Below, piece by piece: positions 54,005-63,362 of a stretch of 64,000 nucleotides of DNA (the first letter of the stretch is position 1; every line of letters begins with the position of its first letter). A program made the position numbers and the translations under genes. The DNA is from Methanosarcina barkeri 3 (GTDB lineage: Archaea; Halobacteriota; Methanosarcinia; Methanosarcinales; Methanosarcinaceae). The stretch spans positions 3,906,001 to 3,970,000 of the forward strand of contig NZ_CP009517.1 of NCBI RefSeq assembly GCF_000970305.1. The letters run 5' to 3'. The notes under the pieces were generated by a model that did no database searches, was not told the DNA's origin, and worked only from the letters and a program-made list of their open reading frames with translations.

Positions 54005-55621
54005 ATGAAGAAAAAGTATATCTTGGCAGTTATTGCGTCAGCACTATCACTGGTGCTGTTGATGAGTGGATGCATTTCAAGTCAAGTATCAAACGATACG
54101 CAGAACGGAACTTCCGGTTCTTCAGCTACCACAGCCATTGACGATAGCAATCGGTCCGATTCCGTTACAATTATGGTCTCCGGCAAACTGAATCCGGAAG
54201 ATGCAAGCCCGATAGAATCCAGCACGGAAATGTGCCTTTATGAAATGGTGTACGAGCCGCTGGTCAAGTACGGAAAAGACGGCGTGATTGAGCCTGGACT
54301 TGCTGAGAAATGGGAAATCAGCGATAACGGAACGCAATATACTTTCCATTTACGTAAAGATGTCAAATTTTCAGATGGTACCAACTTTAACGCAGACAGC
54401 GTGGTAAGCAGTGCAAAACACTGGGACCCAACGAAATTTTCCACGCCGCTTACAAATGTGGAGAAAGTAGATGACTATACAGTCAGGCTGACATTTAAAG
54501 AAAACTGCTATTCCGTATTAACCGAACTGACCTACCCACGGCCTTTCCGCATTGCTTCTGAGAATTCATTTGATACTAAAGGCAAGTTTGTAAAAATGAT
54601 TGGCACAGGTGAGTGGATGGTGAAGAGCTATGTCCCTGAGGAAGAGGTAGTCATGGTGCCTAATCCGTATTACTACGGAACAAAACCGAATATTGAAAAG
54701 ATAACCATCAGAAAAGTTACTGACGGCGAATCAAGAATTATGGCGCTTCAGAGCGGAGAGGCTGACCTTTCTCTTGCCGATCTGCCTTCCGAAAGCAAGT
54801 CAATCGTTGAATCATCAAAAAATCTTGACGTTAAAAATGCTAAAGGTACAATGGGATTTTTCCTTATGCTAAATCAGGAAAATACAGTACTGCAGGATGA
54901 AAATGTCCGTCTTGCGTTAAATTATGCAATAGACAAAGACAGCATTGTGAAAAATATATTCGGAGGCGACGCTGTTGCTGCAAAGGGCATTTTACCTGAC
55001 ACGGTACCGTATGTCACTGATGAAAACAGTAAAGGATACTCCTACAATCAGGAAAAAGCAAAAGAACTGCTAGCCAAATCGGGATATACGGATAGTGATG
55101 GGGATGGTATAGTTGATAAGAACGGTGTGCCTCTGTCCTTCAAGCTTGTTTTCCAGTCTGAGGAATATGCAAGCTGGAAATCCATGTGTGAGTACCTGCA
55201 GGCGGCTGCCAAAGAGGTCGGAATTGATATCCAGCTTGAACAACTGGACACTTCGGCTTACTATGACGCGATCTGGAAAAACCGTGATTTCGACATGATT
55301 ATTTACCGCACATATGAAGATTCATGGAATCCTCACGGATTTTTGCGCTCCATGTTTTATCAGGCCGAAGGTAGCACGTCCGTGTGCTGGTATGACCCGC
55401 AGTTAAATACATATCTTGACGAGGTTATTAAAACGCAGGACGAGGCAACGCGCCAGGCAAAATATAACCAGATATTTGAGCTGATCAATGACAAAGCGCT
55501 TGTTGTTCCTCTGTGCTATCCCGATAAACAATATGCGTATAATGCCCGCTTGCAAAACGTGACAGTTGCACCGACAACCTATGAAGGTATAGAATGGCAG
55601 TTGATCACTATAGCAAAGTAA
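54005..55621 (+). CDS. NikA/OppA-type ABC substrate-binding lipoprotein
   Basis: This 538-aa lipoprotein has a signal peptide and the lipobox LLMSGC-I (about residue 23). The SBP family 5 fold shows YEPLVKYGKDGVIEPGLAEK, WEISDNGTQYTFHLRKDVKF SDG-type N-lobe blocks, and GFFLMLNQENTVLQDENVRL ALNYAI in the C-lobe. It captures the ligand for the importer encoded by the four preceding genes. NikA and CntA relatives bind nickel with chelators such as histidine or staphylopine. The last gene of the operon, a methyltransferase, follows after 11 bases. Confidence 0.92.
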   Translation: MKKKYILAVIASALSLVLLMSGCISSQVSNDTQNGTSGSSATTAIDDSNRSDSVTIMVSGKLNPEDASPIESSTEMCLYEMVYEPLVKYGKDGVIEPGLAEKWEISDNGTQYTFHLRKDVKFSDGTNFNADSVVSSAKHWDPTKFSTPLTNVEKVDDYTVRLTFKENCYSVLTELTYPRPFRIASENSFDTKGKFVKMIGTGEWMVKSYVPEEEVVMVPNPYYYGTKPNIEKITIRKVTDGESRIMALQSGEADLSLADLPSESKSIVESSKNLDVKNAKGTMGFFLMLNQENTVLQDENVRLALNYAIDKDSIVKNIFGGDAVAAKGILPDTVPYVTDENSKGYSYNQEKAKELLAKSGYTDSDGDGIVDKNGVPLSFKLVFQSEEYASWKSMCEYLQAAAKEVGIDIQLEQLDTSAYYDAIWKNRDFDMIIYRTYEDSWNPHGFLRSMFYQAEGSTSVCWYDPQLNTYLDEVIKTQDEATRQAKYNQIFELINDKALVVPLCYPDKQYAYNARLQNVTVAPTTYEGIEWQLITIAK

Positions 55622-55632
55622 GAGGCAAAAGC

Positions 55633-56391
55633 ATGTCGGGAACTCTATTTGAACATATTGAAAAAGCATGGTCTGCCGATGCAGGGGGATATGACCGGGC
55701 AATTCAAAAACAGCTAAGCAATAAAAAAGATGTGAAGCATTGGCAGGATGAACTTCAGCTGGTACTTGGTGAAAAACCATTACATGTACTTGATGTCGGG
55801 TGCGGACCGGGATTTTTTACAATCATGCTTGCCAGGCTAAAACATAATGTGACATCTGTTGATGGTGCTGAGGGAATGGTAAAGCGTGCCAGAATCAATA
55901 TCAAAAAAGAGGCGGCAAATACAAAAATATATAAAAGTGACGCCGTGCTTTTGGATAAGGAGAAGGAAGGCAGCCTTGATGCCATAGTATCACGTGATGT
56001 TGTCTGGACACTCTATGACCCTGAGAAAGCTTTCATCAGGTGGAAAAATCTGCTGAAAACAGATGGTAAAATCGTCATTTATGACGGCGATTACAGGCGG
56101 GATCGGTCGTCTTTGCGTTATCATGTGTTGAAATTGAGCTCAGGTCTGATTACTCTCTTAATGGAGGGGAAACCTCGAAAAAAACAACAGCATAGTTCCG
56201 TAGGTAACGGATTTGAGCAACTGCCGATGATTCGGCACAAGCGACCGCAATATGATCAAGAACTGTTGCTGAAAGCAGGTTTTTCAAAAGTAGAGGTGAC
56301 AAAGGACTGTTTCCGCAACAGTCCGTTACGTCTTGAGTTCTGGAGATATGGGTATCAAGGAAAAAAGTTCCGTGTAATTGCTTACAAGTAA
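55633..56391 (+). CDS. class I SAM methyltransferase (island paralog D)
   Basis: This 252-aa enzyme has motif I VLDVGCGPGFFTIMLARL, motif II SVDGAEGMVKRA, and SRDVVWTLYDPEKAFIRWKN with LKTDGKIVIYDG, the same signature as paralogs A-C. It follows the binding protein by 11 bases, so it is co-transcribed with the importer. I chose ATG 55633 (MSGTLFEH) because AAGAGG precedes it; the longer in-frame start overlaps the binding protein gene. It is the most diverged member and has a basic C-terminal region (PRKKQQHSS). Confidence 0.85.
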   Translation: MSGTLFEHIEKAWSADAGGYDRAIQKQLSNKKDVKHWQDELQLVLGEKPLHVLDVGCGPGFFTIMLARLKHNVTSVDGAEGMVKRARINIKKEAANTKIYKSDAVLLDKEKEGSLDAIVSRDVVWTLYDPEKAFIRWKNLLKTDGKIVIYDGDYRRDRSSLRYHVLKLSSGLITLLMEGKPRKKQQHSSVGNGFEQLPMIRHKRPQYDQELLLKAGFSKVEVTKDCFRNSPLRLEFWRYGYQGKKFRVIAYK

Positions 56392-56419
56392 GTAAGATGA
56401 TAAATACGGGAGTACAAGG

Positions 56420-56545
56420 CTCTAATTATGAGAATAAAGATATAATTACGGGAAAAAATGTTATAATTACAGGAATAAAGACATAATTACGGGAAGACAT
56501 GTTATAATTACGGGAATAAAGACATAATTACAAGAATAAAAGCTC
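56420..56545. repeat. short tandem repeats (ATAATTACGGGAATAAAGAC)
   Basis: Two interleaved units, ATAATTACGGGAATAAAGAC and ATAATTACGGGAAGACATGT, recur six or seven times with an average period of about 18 bases directly after the island's last gene. They contain short palindromes but no clear terminator. Confidence 0.75.
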
Positions 56546-57004
56546 AGATCATATAACTTTAGATAAAAAACTAAGTGTAAGTTTCATAATCCATAGAAAT
56601 TACGCGCTTGAGAACCAAAATCAATTACAGTAAAGAATACGGATTAAAGTTATGTTTTATAAGGTTAATGATCTGATGCTATTGATTTTTCAGTTTAACT
56701 GTGTTAATCCGGTGATTTCACTATTTTTCTTTTCACCGAATTTTACATTTCGATCTCCATCTTTAGTTTTTTTCATTAAATTTCGTTGACTCAGGAATTA
56801 TTGCCCTTTGAGTGATCATTCTTTTTACAAATACCCAAAAAACTCTCGTTTTTTGTTATTATTTCAATCACAACAAGATGTAGTCTGAAGCAGATTCCAA
56901 TTAATGCAAAACTCAGACTGGAATGAGATTTTTTAGACTATATAAAAAAGATATTTGTAAAAAAATTTGAAATTTGTATTATTTAAAAATAAAACCGAAA
57001 GCCT
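56546..57004. other. intergenic stretch
   Basis: No gene is supported. It is AT-rich, with no recognisable structured element, between the transport island and the converging PspC gene. Confidence 0.5.
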
Positions 57005-57190
57005 TCAGGGCTCTTCAGGAATTATAATCCATGCAATTATGTACGCAACTAAACCGCTTCCCGCACCCACTATAGAAATGAGCAACCATAAAAGTCGTAC
57101 AAGCGTAGGATCAACTTTAAAATATTCACCTATCCCACCACATACTCCTGCAATAATCCTGTTCTTCTTTGACCTATATAATTTATTCAT
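57005..57190 (-). CDS. PspC-domain protein
   Basis: This 61-aa protein is a stand-alone PspC domain. It has a basic N-terminus, KKNRIIAGVCGGIGEYFKVD with PTLVRLLWLL, and one or two helices ending AYIIAWIIIPEEP. PspC proteins act in membrane-stress responses in bacteria; in archaea the role is unknown. It is monocistronic. The very short length is normal for this family. Confidence 0.9.
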   Translation of the reverse strand: MNKLYRSKKNRIIAGVCGGIGEYFKVDPTLVRLLWLLISIVGAGSGLVAYIIAWIIIPEEP

Positions 57191-57451
57191 TTGACCACCC
57201 CTAACTTCAAAATGCTTAACATACTACTATACTTATATTCGATTTATAAGTACAGCTTTTCGGTCAATCCTTTTAAAAGGATTGCAATTAATAAACTGCT
57301 GATATCCGATTTATAAGTAACTCGTAGTTAATAGATAACAGTGGATTAATAGTTAGTTGATTATAATTTTGTCCGAAATTTCCGCATGTTAATTTTATGT
57401 GGGATTTCCTTGTGTTTGAGGATAGAGTTAACTCTTAAAGTTAGTTTTTTA
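57191..57451. other. PspC promoter region
   Basis: AT-rich; upstream of the PspC gene on the minus strand there is a direct repeat of GATTTATAAGTA (57240-57251 and about 57309-57320). The Cdh-type or other structured elements are not seen. Confidence 0.35.
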
Positions 57452-57480
57452 TGGCAGGCCTTTTTCTTACAGGCCTGCCA
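57452..57480 (-). terminator. 10-bp perfect hairpin after transglutaminase-like gene
   Basis: TGGCAGGCCT (57452-57461) pairs with AGGCCTGCCA (57471-57480). It lies 14 bases beyond the stop of the gene at 57494 on the minus strand, so it probably protects or ends that mRNA. Confidence 0.6.
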
Positions 57481-57493
57481 AAAGTAAAGGTTC

Positions 57494-58585
57494 TCAGACC
57501 ATGGCCCACTGACTGGTTATGTTTTCAGGCTCTATGTTCTCTCCAGATGCCTGCACGTATACCCTGAATTTTTCTCCTGAAGGAGCAGTAAGACCCTTTG
57601 CAGTGTAATTAAAAACTTCTTCAGGCTCAATCGTAATCGAAGAACTCTCAATTTCATCCCATAAAGAAAGTTTATCTTCAGCCTGAAGGGCAACGTAAAC
57701 GGTTGTATTTTCAGCTCTCCTCGAACCCAGGTTTCTTACTGTTACATTAACATCGACAACTCCTTCTTTTTTTGAGCATGCACACTGGGCTTTGAAATCA
57801 AGCTTAATCATGGGCCTTCTGTAGACCGGGACAACATGTACAGGCTGGTTTGCATACACCTCCGGGATTTCGCCTATCTGCCAATCACTCCCTGTAGTCT
57901 CCAAATAATAGTAATTACTGCCTTCGTACTCGAAACTCCTTCCCTGCTGCCCTATATCAGATTTTATCCCGAGAGCCATATGTTCAGGGAGCTCTAAAAG
58001 TACAGCAGCGTAACCCATCTCCTGAAGAATTGCCACGGAGAGAATTGAGGTATCTTCACAATCTCCACCGTTCTCATAAAGAGTTTCATAAGGAAAACGA
58101 GGGTATTGGTCGTAACCCGAACTTTCAAGATCCGAGGTATACTTCAGCGATTGGACAAAAGAAATGCAGAGTCCTGGAATTTCACAGTTCTCAAGTCCGT
58201 GAGCTTTTGAGAGAGAAAATAAAGCCTCTGCAATGTCCTTAATTAACCGATCATCATATGGGTCTGAAGCAAACAGGTCGTAGTCCCTGTTTCGAGACCT
58301 TGATTTATATTTTTCATACAGTTCATTGTCAAGAGGCAGAGTAAGCTGCCAGTTGTAGCCTTCGTAATCCCAGGAGTAAGTTTGGGAAAACGTTCCGGGA
58401 GTTACTGACTCCTCAGTTATTGAGGCACTGTAAGGCTCGGAATTTACAATATCTACTCCTATCAGATTCTCCCCGGCATCGCCTATATAGGAATCTATGG
58501 AAGTTTCAGAGTCGGGCCAGGTTGAGATAAACTCGGCCAGATAAATGAGTAAGCAGAAACAAAACAAAGCGGTTAAGCTTTTCAT
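57494..58585 (-). CDS. secreted/membrane-anchored transglutaminase-like protein
   Basis: This 363-aa protein has an N-terminal hydrophobic anchor (about residues 5-20). A transglutaminase-like cysteine-protease fold follows: catalytic Cys C176 in YENGGDCEDTSILS, His H202 in LLELPEHMALGI, and an acidic or Thr residue in YYYLETTG. The C-terminal 110 residues form a CARDB-like beta domain (VDVNVTVRNLGSRRAENTTV). It is therefore likely an extracellular peptidase or cross-linking domain protein, as is common in Methanosarcina. The gene is monocistronic and ends with a hairpin. Confidence 0.8.
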   Translation of the reverse strand: MKSLTALFCFCLLIYLAEFISTWPDSETSIDSYIGDAGENLIGVDIVNSEPYSASITEESVTPGTFSQTYSWDYEGYNWQLTLPLDNELYEKYKSRSRNRDYDLFASDPYDDRLIKDIAEALFSLSKAHGLENCEIPGLCISFVQSLKYTSDLESSGYDQYPRFPYETLYENGGDCEDTSILSVAILQEMGYAAVLLELPEHMALGIKSDIGQQGRSFEYEGSNYYYLETTGSDWQIGEIPEVYANQPVHVVPVYRRPMIKLDFKAQCACSKKEGVVDVNVTVRNLGSRRAENTTVYVALQAEDKLSLWDEIESSSITIEPEEVFNYTAKGLTAPSGEKFRVYVQASGENIEPENITSQWAMV

Positions 58586-58620
58586 AAATTATTCCCACCT
58601 AGAATTTCATAGATTACAGT

Positions 58621-59604
58621 TCATTTCCAGAGGTCTTCCCTCAGGTGGGATTCTGTAGAGTCTACTTCCATCAGTCCTTCTGGATAGGGCTCAAAAAAGG
58701 TCTGGTTCATAAGGTACTGGTCCTCAAAGCGTATAGCCCATGACCTGATGATATTAATTGCAGGGCAAAGAGAGGCTTTTCCGTTCCTGTACTTCTGGAT
58801 CCAGTCAAAAAATAATGTTTTTTCCTGGCTTGAGAGCTTCTCTGAAAAATGTCCGAAGGCATGCATGAGTACATTAATAATTGAAGTGTACCTTGGAGGC
58901 CTGGAGAGGATACTGTAAAGATGCTTCTCGTACTCAGAAATCAGTTCTTTAAAATTTTTTCTTTCTTTATTTGCAACAATAGCTCCCAGTTTCTTGAGTT
59001 CCTCCTGGCCATATACCATGAGCAGATACTTATTTTCGGAATGGAAAGCGACAAGGTCTTTCATGCTGCCTTCTGATTTTACTTTTCGGAAAGCGGCAAG
59101 CATAAAGATTCTGGTCATGAAATGTTCTCTTATACGAGCGTTCCTTAGCCTTCCTTCATCCTCAACAGGAAGATAGGAAAACTCTTTCAGGACTGCCCTC
59201 CCGAAATACCCTGAAGTTTTCCCAACTACCGCTGATTTGAGCGAGGTGGTCGGATAAACTTTTACGTCCTTAATGCCGCAGGAAGGAGACCTGTATTTAA
59301 GAATAAACCCATCAATCTCTCCTGTGGAACCGAGAAAATCAGTGCAAAATGCCTTCATAGCCTCAGTTATATTCCTGCCACTTGCAGGCTGAATAAGCCG
59401 CTCTTCCCCGTTCTCGAGAACAATTCTTACCGGATCTCTTGGAACACCTAGCCCTATCTCCACTTCCGGGCAGACAGGCAGGAAATCAACATACTCCATG
59501 AGGTTCGCCACTATCGAACTGTTTATAATATTCCCATTGTATCGACAGTGATCAAACCCAAGGCACCTACTAACCACAACCTTTGGCCGAACAAACTCCC
59601 TCAT
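58621..59604 (-). CDS. DUF523-DUF1722 (YbgA-type) protein
   Basis: This 327-aa protein fuses DUF523 (residues about 8-155: VVVSRCLGFDHCRYNG, PVCPEVEIGLGVPRDPVRIV, YRSPSCGIKDVKVY) to DUF1722 (about 175-310: ENKYLLMVYGQEELKKLGAI, MHAFGHFSEKLS). The conserved cysteines (SRCL, PVCPE, PSCG) suggest a metal or sulfur function. The fused form is known in bacteria as YbgA-like, sometimes beside photolyase genes, and the DUF523 part relates to thiouracil desulfidase-like proteins. No such neighbour is here. Its function is unproven. Confidence 0.88.
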   Translation of the reverse strand: MREFVRPKVVVSRCLGFDHCRYNGNIINSSIVANLMEYVDFLPVCPEVEIGLGVPRDPVRIVLENGEERLIQPASGRNITEAMKAFCTDFLGSTGEIDGFILKYRSPSCGIKDVKVYPTTSLKSAVVGKTSGYFGRAVLKEFSYLPVEDEGRLRNARIREHFMTRIFMLAAFRKVKSEGSMKDLVAFHSENKYLLMVYGQEELKKLGAIVANKERKNFKELISEYEKHLYSILSRPPRYTSIINVLMHAFGHFSEKLSSQEKTLFFDWIQKYRNGKASLCPAINIIRSWAIRFEDQYLMNQTFFEPYPEGLMEVDSTESHLREDLWK

Positions 59605-60044
59605 TTTACCCCCTATGTAACAAAGGATTTTCCAGCATAAATTATTTTCTAAAAGAGAGTATTAAAACACTTATTTTTTAATATTAAGATGTGAGAATGT
59701 GTGAATCTTTCTAAAAAGACCTAAAAACACATACATTAAATAAATAAAGAGTTTCGGCAGAAAAGTGATTCTAAAATAAACGCTGTGCCTTATTTCAGAA
59801 AAAATAACATCCAGAAGATAATAAATTTTAAAGAAAATCTCCCTAACAAAATAAACTTCTTTTCCTTCCTCGTAACAGATATATAACAATGAAAATAACT
59901 ATAAGATAATTTTGGGGACGGTTGAGGGAAGAAAAGGCTTTTAAGGGGAAAGCCTTCGAACTCGTATAAGGGGAAAGCCTTCTAAATTGAACTCAATTTT
60001 CGATCCCGAAAGGAAACTGTATGAGCTCAAAAATAGGTGAAAAT
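59605..60044. promoter_or_regulatory. peroxiredoxin 1 upstream region with hairpin and direct repeat
   Basis: AAGGCTTT (59934-59941) pairs with AAAGCCTT (59949-59956). The unit TAAGGGGAAAGCCTTC occurs twice (59942 and about 59967). A minus-strand frame at 59671-59889 starts with TTG, is very hydrophobic and is not called. An in-frame ATG at 60021 has GAAAGGA upstream and could add eight residues to the peroxiredoxin. Confidence 0.4.
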
Positions 60045-60734
60045 ATGGTAGAAGTTGAATATGAACAGATACGTATGCCTCTTATCGGAGATGATGCACC
60101 ATCATTTACAGCAGTGACAACACAGGGACAAATCAATTTCCCCGAGGATTACAAAGGTAAGTGGGTTATTCTTTTCAGTCATCCTGCAGATTTCACACCA
60201 GTATGTACTACCGAATTCATGACTTTTGCCAGTATGCAGGAGGAATTCAGAGAGATGAACACTGAGCTTATAGGGCTTTCTATAGACAGTGTGTTCTCTC
60301 ACATTGCCTGGCTTAAGAGAATAGAAGAGAAAATTGAATATAAAGGAATGAAAAACCTCGAGATCAAATTTCCGGTGATAGAAGACCTGAAGATGGATGT
60401 CGCAAAAAAATATGGTATGATCCAGCCAAAAGCCTCAACGACACAGGCTGTAAGAGCCGTATTTATTATTGATCCCGAGGCAAAAATCAGAACAATACTT
60501 TACTATCCGCAGTCAACAGGAAGGAATATGCAGGAGATCAAAAGGATTGTGACCGCCCTGCAGAAAAATACGGCGGAAAAAGTTGCAACTCCGGCTAACT
60601 GGCAGCCTGGAGACGATGTTATTATTCCAGCTCCCAATTCCATGGAAGCAGTAAAAGAAAGAATTGGTAAACCAGAAGAGAACATGTACTGTCTTGACTG
60701 GTTTTTGTGCTTTAAAAAAGATAGTAAAAAGTAA
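60045..60734 (+). CDS. Prx6-type peroxiredoxin (copy 1)
   Basis: This 229-aa thiol peroxidase reduces H2O2 and organic peroxides. The peroxidatic cysteine is C54 in HPADFTPVCTTEF, followed by the Arg-bearing region DLKMDVAKKYGMIQ and RAVFIIDPEAKIRTILYYP. The C-terminal extension has two more cysteines in YCLDWFLCF, as in archaeal Prx6 proteins that form decamers. I chose ATG 60045 because AGGTGA lies 6 bases upstream and the tandem paralog at 61379 has the same arrangement. It probably protects this strict anaerobe from oxygen. Confidence 0.93.
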   Translation: MVEVEYEQIRMPLIGDDAPSFTAVTTQGQINFPEDYKGKWVILFSHPADFTPVCTTEFMTFASMQEEFREMNTELIGLSIDSVFSHIAWLKRIEEKIEYKGMKNLEIKFPVIEDLKMDVAKKYGMIQPKASTTQAVRAVFIIDPEAKIRTILYYPQSTGRNMQEIKRIVTALQKNTAEKVATPANWQPGDDVIIPAPNSMEAVKERIGKPEENMYCLDWFLCFKKDSKK

Positions 60735-61378
60735 CCAGTAAAATGTAACTAGTAAAATGTAACTAGTAAAATGTAACTAGTAAAATGTAACCTGAAGCAT
60801 AAAAATCCACTTTACACTTTCTAATTTTTAATTTGAGGAGCCTCCAGAAAACCCAATCAAAGAGTCTTATTTTTAGAGAGGCCTCCATTTATCTTTTTCA
60901 AAAAGAATTAGGTAGTGGATTTGAATCATTGAAAACCGAAATTGAGAGAATCTCTGATTAGATTCATCAAATGCATGGTATGCACTCGGTTTTTCAGAAT
61001 TGATCTATAATTCAGGGACACGACCAAGAATTAAAGCCGATTTTAAAAAGAAATTTTAAAAGAACGAATTTCTAGCAAGAGAAGCTCTTTTTCAGTATTT
61101 GATGATAAATAGAATAATAATGATAATATAATAATAATTGGGATATATAAAGTGCTTTTAGGTAAGATTGCTTTTAGTAAAATTGCTTAGGTAAGATTGC
61201 TTTTAGTAAGATTGCTTTTAGTAAGATGCTTTTAGTAAGATTGCTTTCAGGGGGAAAAGCAATGCTTTTAGTGTTCACTCCCAAAACTAGAAGCAAGAAT
61301 CAAAGCCAGTCTCAAAGCCAGTCTCAAAGCCATTCTTAATACAAAGGAAGGCAAGAAGGCAAAAGTACAGGTGAGAAT
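60735..61378. other. spacer between tandem peroxiredoxins with several short repeats
   Basis: Three repeat sets occur: TAACTAGTAAAATG about four times (60733-60792), TAGTAAGATTGCTTT about five times (61158-61252) and TCAAAGCCAGTC three times (61299-61338). No gene is seen. The spacer is not homologous to the region upstream of copy 1. Confidence 0.6.
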
Positions 61379-62068
61379 ATGGTAGAAACCGAGTATGAAC
61401 ATATACGTATACCGATAATTGGAGAAGATGCACCCTCATTTACAGCAGTGACAACTCAGGGACAAATCAATTTCCCTGAGGATTATAAAGGTAAATGGGT
61501 TGTTCTTTTCAGCCATCCTGCAGATTTCACACCAGTATGTACTACCGAATTCATGACCTTTGCCAGTATGCAAGAGGAGTTCCAAAAAATTAACACTGAA
61601 CTTATAGGACTTTCGATAGATAGTATTTTTTCTCATATTGCCTGGATTAAGAGAATAGAAGAGAAAATTGAGTACAAAGGAATGAAAAATATTGAGATTA
61701 AGTTTCCTGTAATTGCAGACCTGAGAAAGGAAGTCGCGAAGAAATACGGCATGATCCAGCGAAAAGGATCAAGAATCCAGACTGCAAGAGCAACATTTGT
61801 TATAGACCCTGAGTCAAAAATAAGAGCATTAATTTATTATCCTGTACCGAACGGAAGGAATATACAGGAAATCAAAAGGCTTATCAGTGCCATGCAAAAG
61901 AGTGATGCTGAAGATGTATCGACTCCGGTAAACTGGCAGCCAGGCGATGACGTTATAGTTCACCCTCCACGTTCAATGCAAGAGGTAAAGGAAACGCTTG
62001 AAAAAGCTGGAGATGAAACTTATTGCCTTGATTGGTTTCTCTGCCTGAAGAAGGAAAGCAGAAAGTAG
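61379..62068 (+). CDS. Prx6-type peroxiredoxin (copy 2)
   Basis: This 229-aa protein is about 80 percent identical to copy 1 by eye. It keeps C54 in PADFTPVCTTEF and the C-terminal YCLDWFLC. Differences cluster in surface positions and in the KGSRIQTARATFVIDPES region. The ATG is preceded by AGGTGAGAAT. It is a tandem duplication with its own upstream region, so the two may respond to different conditions. Confidence 0.93.
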   Translation: MVETEYEHIRIPIIGEDAPSFTAVTTQGQINFPEDYKGKWVVLFSHPADFTPVCTTEFMTFASMQEEFQKINTELIGLSIDSIFSHIAWIKRIEEKIEYKGMKNIEIKFPVIADLRKEVAKKYGMIQRKGSRIQTARATFVIDPESKIRALIYYPVPNGRNIQEIKRLISAMQKSDAEDVSTPVNWQPGDDVIVHPPRSMQEVKETLEKAGDETYCLDWFLCLKKESRK

Positions 62069-62324
62069 TTCCGAAAGGAACGGCAAAGGAAAGAAAATGT
62101 TAAATAAGCAAACTCTAAAACTCAAAACTTGCTTCTTTGTGTTTCACATCTTAAGTGACTAATCAAGATTCGGATCATGAAAGCAATCCTAAAAAGTCCT
62201 GTTATAAAAAGTCCTGTTAATTAGATTCCACGAAGCTAAAGAATTCGGGGTTTTACCCTTCGACCTATAAAAAGCAGATAAAATTAAGTAAAAAATAAAA
62301 AATAGAAAAATGAAGAAAATAAAT

Positions 62325-63143
62325 TTATTTCTTCCCAAGCTCTTTTGAGCGTTCGGTTGCCCTTATAACTGCGTTCATAAATGCAGCTCTGACTCCGGCT
62401 TCTTCAAGGGCATGAACACCCTGAATTGTAGTTCCGGCAGGAGAAGTAACCATATCCTTGAGTTCTCCGGGGTGCATGCCTGTCTCAAGCATCATTTTTG
62501 CAGCCCCAAGTACAGTTTGGGCTGAGAGAGTGAGGGCACTTTTTCTATCCATTCCTTCAAGGACAGCCCCATCGGCCATTGCCTCAATCACTGGAAAGAT
62601 AAATGCCGGCCCGCTGCCTGAAAGACCTGTAACGACATCCATCAGGGATTCAGGCTCCTGAACTGCGGTACCTACTGCAGAAAAGATTTCAAGAGCAGTT
62701 TTCATGTCTTCGGAAGTAGCATATTTACCTGGAGCAATGCCTGAAGCAGCTTCGGAAACTGTGGCTGCAATGTTTGGCATTACACGTATGACTCTTGTGC
62801 CAGCAGGAAGTGCATTTTCGTAAGTAGCAAGAGGTACACCGGCTGCAATTGAGATTATAAGTTTATCGGAAGTTATGTAAGCTTTAAGATTTTCAAGTAC
62901 CGAACCCAGAGTCTGGGGCTTCACCGCCAGGATAAGAATATCGGATGCCTTGGCGATAACAGAATTGTCAGTGGATACATTAATGCCAAGCTTTGCTTTC
63001 AGATCGTTCAAGAAAGGTTCGTACACATCGCTTGCACCAAGATTTTCAGGTTTTACAATTCCGGCCTTTATAATTCCCTGCATGAGAGCAGAGCCCATTT
63101 TTCCTGCTCCGATAAATCCTATCTTTCGGTTATGATCTACCAT
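62325..63143 (-). CDS. proC: pyrroline-5-carboxylate reductase
   Basis: This 272-aa NADPH-dependent enzyme makes the last step of proline synthesis. The Rossmann motif is KIGFIGAGKMGSALMQG (about residues 7-23). Later blocks include ILAVKPQTLGSVL, RVMPNIAATVSEAASG, GLSGSGPAFIFPVIEAMADG and the C-terminal signature VTSPAGTTIQGVHALEEAGV. It lies 219 bases downstream of proB and on the same strand. Confidence 0.95.
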   Translation of the reverse strand: MVDHNRKIGFIGAGKMGSALMQGIIKAGIVKPENLGASDVYEPFLNDLKAKLGINVSTDNSVIAKASDILILAVKPQTLGSVLENLKAYITSDKLIISIAAGVPLATYENALPAGTRVIRVMPNIAATVSEAASGIAPGKYATSEDMKTALEIFSAVGTAVQEPESLMDVVTGLSGSGPAFIFPVIEAMADGAVLEGMDRKSALTLSAQTVLGAAKMMLETGMHPGELKDMVTSPAGTTIQGVHALEEAGVRAAFMNAVIRATERSKELGKK

Positions 63144-63362
63144 ATAATTTCTCCTATTTCCAAAATAAATGCAAATATAGAGGCAACTGCCTCAAAACGT
63201 ATTTTTAACTAATATTGAGTAATTAAAAAGGACTTTAGAGTCCAAATAAATTTTTAAGAAATTAGTAGATTGATAAAGTTTCCAAACTACAAGAAATTAA
63301 TTGGATTCTTCAGAAATCCCGAAAAATCCGGTTTAGTTCTTCGAACATGCTGGAGATTTAAC

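Noticed and set aside
59671-59889. 72-codon hydrophobic minus-strand frame
   Set aside because: TTG start without a ribosome-binding site in AT-rich DNA; composition expected by chance.
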